From an uncultured Flavobacteriales bacterium (GTDB taxonomy: Bacteria > Bacteroidota > Bacteroidia > Palsa-965): a stretch of DNA of 9,182 nucleotides. Positions 6,005 through 9,182 of this stretch are shown here, one piece after another. The translations under genes and the position numbers were made by a program. The notes beneath the pieces were generated by a model. The model was given only the letters and a program-made list of their open reading frames with translations. It was not told the origin of the DNA and made no database searches. The stretch's first letter is position 1, and each line of letters starts with the position of its first letter. The DNA lies in the NCBI GenBank assembly GCA_946478675.1, contig CAMLEF010000176.1, positions 1-9,182 on the forward strand, read 5' to 3'.

Positions 6005-6709
6005 ATGAAGATCGCAGTCGTCGTTCCCGCTTTCAATGAGTCGCAGGCCATTCCCGGCGTCGTGGAAGAATTGCATGATGTAGCGAAAAAAAACGCGCTC
6101 GACCTGACGGTCGTTGTCGTGAACGATTGCTCGACGGACAATACCGGTGCGATCATCGATACGCTTCCGTGTGTGGCGCTGCATTTGCCGGTGAACCTCG
6201 GCATCGGCGGCGCGGTGCAAACGGGTTTTCGTTTCGCGTTTGAAAATGATTTCGATTACGCGCTGCAGGTCGACGGCGACGGGCAGCATCCGGCGGAAGC
6301 GATTCCTGCATTGATCAATGCGGCCGAAAAAAACAAGTGGGACGTCACCATCGGCTCGCGCTTCCTGACGCGGGAAGGATTTCAATCGACCACGTTGCGC
6401 CGCACAGGAATTTTATGGTTCAGCCGTCTCAACCGTTGGCTCACGGGCGTTACGATCAACGACACGACATCCGGTTTTCGTTTGCTGAACCGCAAAGCGC
6501 TGGCGATCGTCAACGATTATTATCCCGATGAATATCCCGAGCCGGAGGCGCTCATTCTCTTCGAACGAAAACAGCTGCGCACGGGAGAAGTCCAGGTGCA
6601 GATGCGCGAGCGGCAGGGCGGCGTTTCTTCGATCAATTCCGTGCGCGCCGTGTATTACATGTGGAAGGTGACGCTGGCCTGCCTGTTCACGCGTTTTCGC
6701 CGGCTGTAA
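6005..6709 (+). CDS. Family 2 glycosyltransferase
   Basis: This 234-residue GT-A fold enzyme belongs to the dolichyl-phosphate mannosyltransferase / undecaprenyl-phosphate sugar transferase-like branch. Seen are VVVPAFNE (5-12), NDCSTDNT (40-47), the NLGIGGAVQTGF loop (64-75), the metal-binding DGD and QH (90-95), and TTSGFR (154-159) after the acceptor-site Asp 153. Such enzymes move a sugar from a nucleotide donor to a lipid phosphate or a glycan at the inner face of the cytoplasmic membrane. Unlike many relatives it has no C-terminal transmembrane helices, only a moderately hydrophobic end (YYMWKVTLACLFTRF) that could touch the membrane. The acceptor cannot be told from sequence. The ATG at 6005 directly precedes the first beta strand and follows a T-run, leaving no Shine-Dalgarno sequence. 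Confidence 0.9.
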   Translation: MKIAVVVPAFNESQAIPGVVEELHDVAKKNALDLTVVVVNDCSTDNTGAIIDTLPCVALHLPVNLGIGGAVQTGFRFAFENDFDYALQVDGDGQHPAEAIPALINAAEKNKWDVTIGSRFLTREGFQSTTLRRTGILWFSRLNRWLTGVTINDTTSGFRLLNRKALAIVNDYYPDEYPEPEALILFERKQLRTGEVQVQMRERQGGVSSINSVRAVYYMWKVTLACLFTRFRRL

Positions 6710-6739
6710 CCGGGATGGCTAAGCTTTTGGCGGGAATTC

Positions 6740-6813
6740 GTAAGCGCTGCAGGGAGTACCGGTTCTAACTTGCTGCCAGAACCCGGAAATCCGCAAATGA
6801 GCTTACTTTTTTT
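6740..6813 (+). terminator. Possible branched terminator after the glycosyltransferase gene
   Basis: An outer 6-bp stem (gtaagc 6740-6745 with gcttac 6801-6806) is followed at once by seven T (6807-6813). Inside it lies a second hairpin (ccggttct 6759-6766 with agaacccgg 6778-6786, one bulged C). The outer loop is long, so a simple terminator is not certain. The remaining bases 6814-6901 of this 239-bp gap hold no gene or site that I can support. Confidence 0.4.
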
Positions 6814-6901
6814 ATTCCCTTTTCGGCTTTACAATTCCGGTTTCCGGCGTGTAGAATGCCCGCTTCAACCAATCATCACCACGCGCATGATGCATCTCAT
6901 C

Positions 6902-6932
6902 TTGGTTATCTGTAATTACATATTTATCTTTA
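6902..6932 (+). promoter_or_regulatory. Promoter of the four-gene redox operon
   Basis: TTGG (6902-6905) and TATCTTTA (6925-6932) are separated by 19 bases, close to the Bacteroidota arrangement TTTG-N19-21-TAnnTTTG. The local DNA is AT-rich. The box ends 16 bases before the first ATG at 6949, giving a short leader. Confidence 0.55.
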
Positions 6933-6948
6933 GAAAAAATCCAACCCG

Positions 6949-7326
6949 ATGAAGAAACTCATCGTTCTGGCGCTCGCGATAACGCCATTTTTTATGGTCT
7001 TTTCGTGCCGCCACGAGCCGGTCCTTCCCGACCACCAGGTCAGCTTCTCTGCTGATATTCTGCCCATCATCCAGTCGAGCTGCCAGCATTCCGGTTGCCA
7101 CGACACGCTTCCCGGGCACGAAGCTTTCCCGATCACGGATTACGCGCAGGTGATTCACGAATGTGATGTCGTTGCCGGCAAACCGCACGAAAGCAAATTG
7201 TACGAAGTCATTACGGCTCCGGAAGGTTCGGAAGACCGCATGCCCCAATCGCCCTACCCCGCGCTCACCGATCGCAACATGCGATTGATTTACATCTGGA
7301 TCGCGCAGGGAGCAAAAAACAATTAA
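6949..7326 (+). CDS. Lipoprotein c-type cytochrome with a CX4CH motif
   Basis: The 125-residue product begins with a lipoprotein signal (MKKLIVLALAITPFFMVFSC, lipid-modified Cys 20). A single cytochrome-like domain follows: FSADILPIIQSSC opening, heme motif C45-QHSG-C50-H51, candidate distal ligand Met 98 in DRMPQSPYPALT, and the closing helix RLIYIWIAQGAKNN. This is the small Planctomycete/Bacteroidota-type cytochrome layout (SxDIxPI...CH...MP...L...I..WI..GA). The spacing between cysteines is four residues rather than the usual two; CX4CH is an accepted heme-binding variant, known in tetraheme cytochromes c3. The extra Cys 72 has no clear partner. The mature protein would sit in the envelope, anchored by lipid. 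The next gene starts one base after its stop. Heme attachment is predicted, not shown. Confidence 0.82.
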   Translation: MKKLIVLALAITPFFMVFSCRHEPVLPDHQVSFSADILPIIQSSCQHSGCHDTLPGHEAFPITDYAQVIHECDVVAGKPHESKLYEVITAPEGSEDRMPQSPYPALTDRNMRLIYIWIAQGAKNN

Positions 7327-7327
7327 T

Positions 7328-7702
7328 ATGAAGAAATGGATGTTCGTCGCTGCCGCTATCGCGCTGATTGCGGCAGGTTGCTATAAAGACAAAGCAGACG
7401 AGATTAATATCGGCGCTGGACTTTTCGACCCCTGTGATACCACCCACAACGTTTCTTACCAGAACCACATCCAGGTAACGCTCGAGAACTATTGCTACTC
7501 CTGTCATTCGGGAGCGAATCCTTCGAGCGGCATTCACCTCGATACCTACAACGACGTGTATTCCTGGTACGTGACGGGCGATCTTTACGGTTGCGTTTAC
7601 CGCCAGCCGGGCTACAACCCGATGCCGCCGAGCTTCGCGCTCGACAGCTGCCACATGAAACAATTCGGCTACTGGATCGCTGCCGGTGCCCCGAACAACT
7701 GA
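7328..7702 (+). CDS. Lipoprotein c-type cytochrome with a CX2CH motif
   Basis: This 124-residue lipoprotein has the lipobox IAAGC (Cys 18). A standard heme motif C56-YS-C59-H60 lies after a QNHIQVTLENY helix, with candidate distal Met 99 in NPMPPSF and a closing helix GYWIAAGAPNN. Its build is the same as the preceding gene's product, including the near-identical C-terminus, so the two are probably diverged paralogues. Three further cysteines (36, 89, 108) may form disulfides; Cys 108 precedes His and Met (SCHM), which could offer another ligand. The gene lies one base after the upstream stop and 13 bases before the next start, so it is co-transcribed. The likely role is single-electron transfer or redox sensing in the periplasm or at the outer membrane. 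Confidence 0.85.
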   Translation: MKKWMFVAAAIALIAAGCYKDKADEINIGAGLFDPCDTTHNVSYQNHIQVTLENYCYSCHSGANPSSGIHLDTYNDVYSWYVTGDLYGCVYRQPGYNPMPPSFALDSCHMKQFGYWIAAGAPNN

Positions 7703-7715
7703 TCCGATTTCTACA

Positions 7716-8642
7716 ATGAAAAAAATATTCCTCTTCGCAGTAATGCTGCTCGGTATCTCCGCGTATTCACAAACACCGGAAGATATGCAGCGCATGGCCG
7801 ACAGCCTCGACGCGCTGAACCAGCCGGCCAAAGAATACACGCACGCTACGTTCAAAGCCACGCGCCTCATCAATTTCCCGACGATCGAAACGATGGGCAG
7901 CCACGCGCTCGACTTTCGCATCCAGCACCGTTTCGGCGAGCTGAACAGCGGCGCGTACAATGCGTTCGGCCTCGACGGCGGCGCGTGCATCCGTCTTTCG
8001 CTCGACTACGGCATTACCGACTGGCTGATGGTCGGCATCGGGCGCACCTCGCAGGACAAGCTCGTGGACGGCTCCGTGAAAGTGCGGGCGCTGCGGCAAA
8101 CGACGAATAATTCGACGCCGGTTTCGGTAACGTGGTATTCGACGATGAACTACACGTTCCTGAAAGATCCGCGCAAAGCGGTGAACGGCTTCGACAAGTA
8201 TCATTACGACGTCGATCGCATCTCTTACGGAAACGTGCTGACGATCGGCCGCAAATTCAACGAGCGCATTTCACTCGAAGCGCACGGCTTCTGGGTGCAT
8301 TACAACGTTGTCGATCACCTCGACGATTCGAACGACATGTTCGCTGCGGGAATTTCCGGTCGCGTAAAAGTGACGAAGCGTCTTGCGATCACGTTTGAAT
8401 ATGCGCACCGCCTGAACAAGTACACGAATACGTTCGACAGCTTCCACGATCCGCTTGGCATCGGCTTCGATCTGGAAACCGGCGGCCACGTTTTCCAGAT
8501 CCACTTCACGAACCAGTTCGGCATGAACGAGGCGCAGTACATTCCGTACACGACAAGCAACTGGGCGAAAGGCGGCATCCGCATCGGCTTCAACATCTCA
8601 CGCGTATTCGCCATTGGTCGCAAGGGCGGAAACGGCTGGTAA
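7716..8642 (+). CDS. DUF5777-like outer-membrane beta-barrel protein
   Basis: The 308-residue product has a signal peptide (MKKIFLFAVMLLGISAYSQ, cleavage near 19). An N-terminal segment then leads into ATFKATRLINFPTIETM. The block HRFGELNSGAYNAFGLDGG, followed by LSLDYGITDWLMVGIGRTS and VRALRQTT, matches my memory of the DUF5777 family of Bacteroidota barrels. Many alternating polar/apolar strands follow, and the protein ends in an aromatic residue (Trp), as barrels assembled by BAM often do. No enzyme motif is seen. ATG at 7716 is preferred over 7686 because it starts the signal peptide and does not overlap the upstream gene. It lies between heme-motif genes, so a role in passing electrons or a substrate across the outer membrane is possible but unproven. 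Confidence 0.85.
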   Translation: MKKIFLFAVMLLGISAYSQTPEDMQRMADSLDALNQPAKEYTHATFKATRLINFPTIETMGSHALDFRIQHRFGELNSGAYNAFGLDGGACIRLSLDYGITDWLMVGIGRTSQDKLVDGSVKVRALRQTTNNSTPVSVTWYSTMNYTFLKDPRKAVNGFDKYHYDVDRISYGNVLTIGRKFNERISLEAHGFWVHYNVVDHLDDSNDMFAAGISGRVKVTKRLAITFEYAHRLNKYTNTFDSFHDPLGIGFDLETGGHVFQIHFTNQFGMNEAQYIPYTTSNWAKGGIRIGFNISRVFAIGRKGGNGW

Positions 8643-8684
8643 ACTTTTTCATAACCCCGCAGGTCTAACTCTACAAAACCATTA

Positions 8685-9182
8685 ATGAAAAAAACCAAAC
8701 TCGTCACCGGTATCGCCCTTATCGCTGTCGCAGGTGTACTTAGCGCTTTCGACATACAGGACAATAACGGAAAAGCGGGCCGCACGGGCTCTCCGAATGA
8801 AAGCACCTGCAATGTGTCGTGCCACACCGGCTTCCCGCTTAACGACGGCACCGGGTCCATCACGATCACGTCGCCCGACCTGATCAACTGGGAATACATG
8901 CCCGGCGATACGTACAACATCAGCGTCACCGTAGCACGCACGGGCAATTCGCTTTTCGGCGTGGACGTAGAATGCCTCACGGGCGCAAGCCCCGCGCAAA
9001 ATGCAGGCACGCTGCTCATCACGAACACAACCGAAACGCAAATCAAAGTCATCACGGTGAATACGGTGCTGCGTCGCAACGTCGTCCACAAGCTGAACGG
9101 CGGTGTCGGAACGGATTCAAAAACGTTCTCCTTCAAATGGATTGCGCCGGCGACTAACGTTGGAACAGTAACGTTCTATGCT
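8685..9182 (+). CDS. Exported choice-of-anchor V / Reeler-like protein with a CX3CH motif (5' part)
   Basis: The gene runs off the window; 166 residues are visible with no stop. A signal-like N-terminus (MKKTKLVTGIALIAVAGVLSAF) is followed by GKAGRTGSPNEST and C42-NVS-C46-H47-TG, then DGTGSITI, YMPGDTYNISVTV, LFGVDVE, AGTL and FSFKWIAPATNVGTVTFYA. This order matches the Bacteroidota choice-of-anchor V (Reeler-like) domain. In that family the Cys/CH element near the N-terminus is conserved and may bind heme, and a T9SS sorting domain usually closes the protein; that part is not visible here. The cysteine spacing is three residues, which is unusual for heme c. The gene follows the barrel gene after 42 bases with no terminator between, so it probably belongs to the same operon. 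Confidence 0.82.
   Translation, partial: MKKTKLVTGIALIAVAGVLSAFDIQDNNGKAGRTGSPNESTCNVSCHTGFPLNDGTGSITITSPDLINWEYMPGDTYNISVTVARTGNSLFGVDVECLTGASPAQNAGTLLITNTTETQIKVITVNTVLRRNVVHKLNGGVGTDSKTFSFKWIAPATNVGTVTFYA

Noticed and set aside
5420..6385. A 321-codon open frame on - opposite the T9SS cargo and glycosyltransferase genes
   Set aside because: It spans two well-supported + genes and a terminator, is very rich in R and H, and shows no recognisable motif.
6770..6952. A 60-codon open frame before the first cytochrome gene
   Set aside because: It overlaps the start of the lipoprotein gene and the promoter, and has no coding character.
7265..7990. A 241-codon open frame on - opposite the cytochrome and barrel genes
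   Set aside because: It crosses three + genes with clear signals, and its composition is that of an antisense shadow.
8315..9136. A 273-codon open frame on - opposite the barrel and Reeler-like genes
   Set aside because: The + strand encodes a barrel and a recognisable choice-of-anchor V domain here; the - frame has no domain and crosses their boundary.

Overview
The window looks like a chromosomal segment of a Bacteroidota bacterium with fairly GC-rich coding DNA. The pointers are a type IX secretion (T9SS) C-terminal sorting domain, a RecQ helicase with the long C-terminal extension seen in this phylum, a DUF5777-type outer-membrane barrel, a choice-of-anchor V (Reeler-like) CH protein, a collagen-like surface protein with the phylum's usual N-terminal module, and -7 boxes of the TAnnTTTG type. 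No tRNA, rRNA, CRISPR array, transposase or phage gene was seen.

Left part (1-2100): the 3' end of an unidentified gene, a hairpin built of 7-bp repeats, then a seven-bladed WD40 protein on + and a small GIY-YIG nuclease-fold protein on -, facing each other across a 41-bp tandem repeat. Both genes appear to start at GTG codons lying almost directly on a -7 box. The repeat runs into the WD40 reading frame and supplies its last codons and its stop. Pieces of the same repeat recur, inverted, around the recQ terminator near 2030-2093. There a perfect 22-bp inverted repeat duplicates the last codons of recQ and encloses a strong terminator hairpin.

Middle part (2101-6709): recQ on -, diverging from a + operon of two exported proteins, a collagen-like protein and a small T9SS cargo. 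That operon ends in a hairpin-plus-T-run terminator that directly abuts the start codon of a family 2 glycosyltransferase. The two divergent promoters each carry a short perfect palindrome where a -33 element would be expected.

Right part (6710-9182): after a 239-bp non-coding stretch with a possible structured terminator and a good promoter, four + genes lie in an apparent operon. They encode two small lipoproteins with c-type heme motifs (CX4CH, then CX2CH), a DUF5777-like outer-membrane barrel, and the start of an exported Reeler-like protein with a CX3CH motif. All four products carry export signals. Together they look like an envelope redox module, possibly linking heme lipoproteins to an outer-membrane channel and a surface protein. 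This operon is the best candidate for an undescribed system here; its function is inferred from architecture only.
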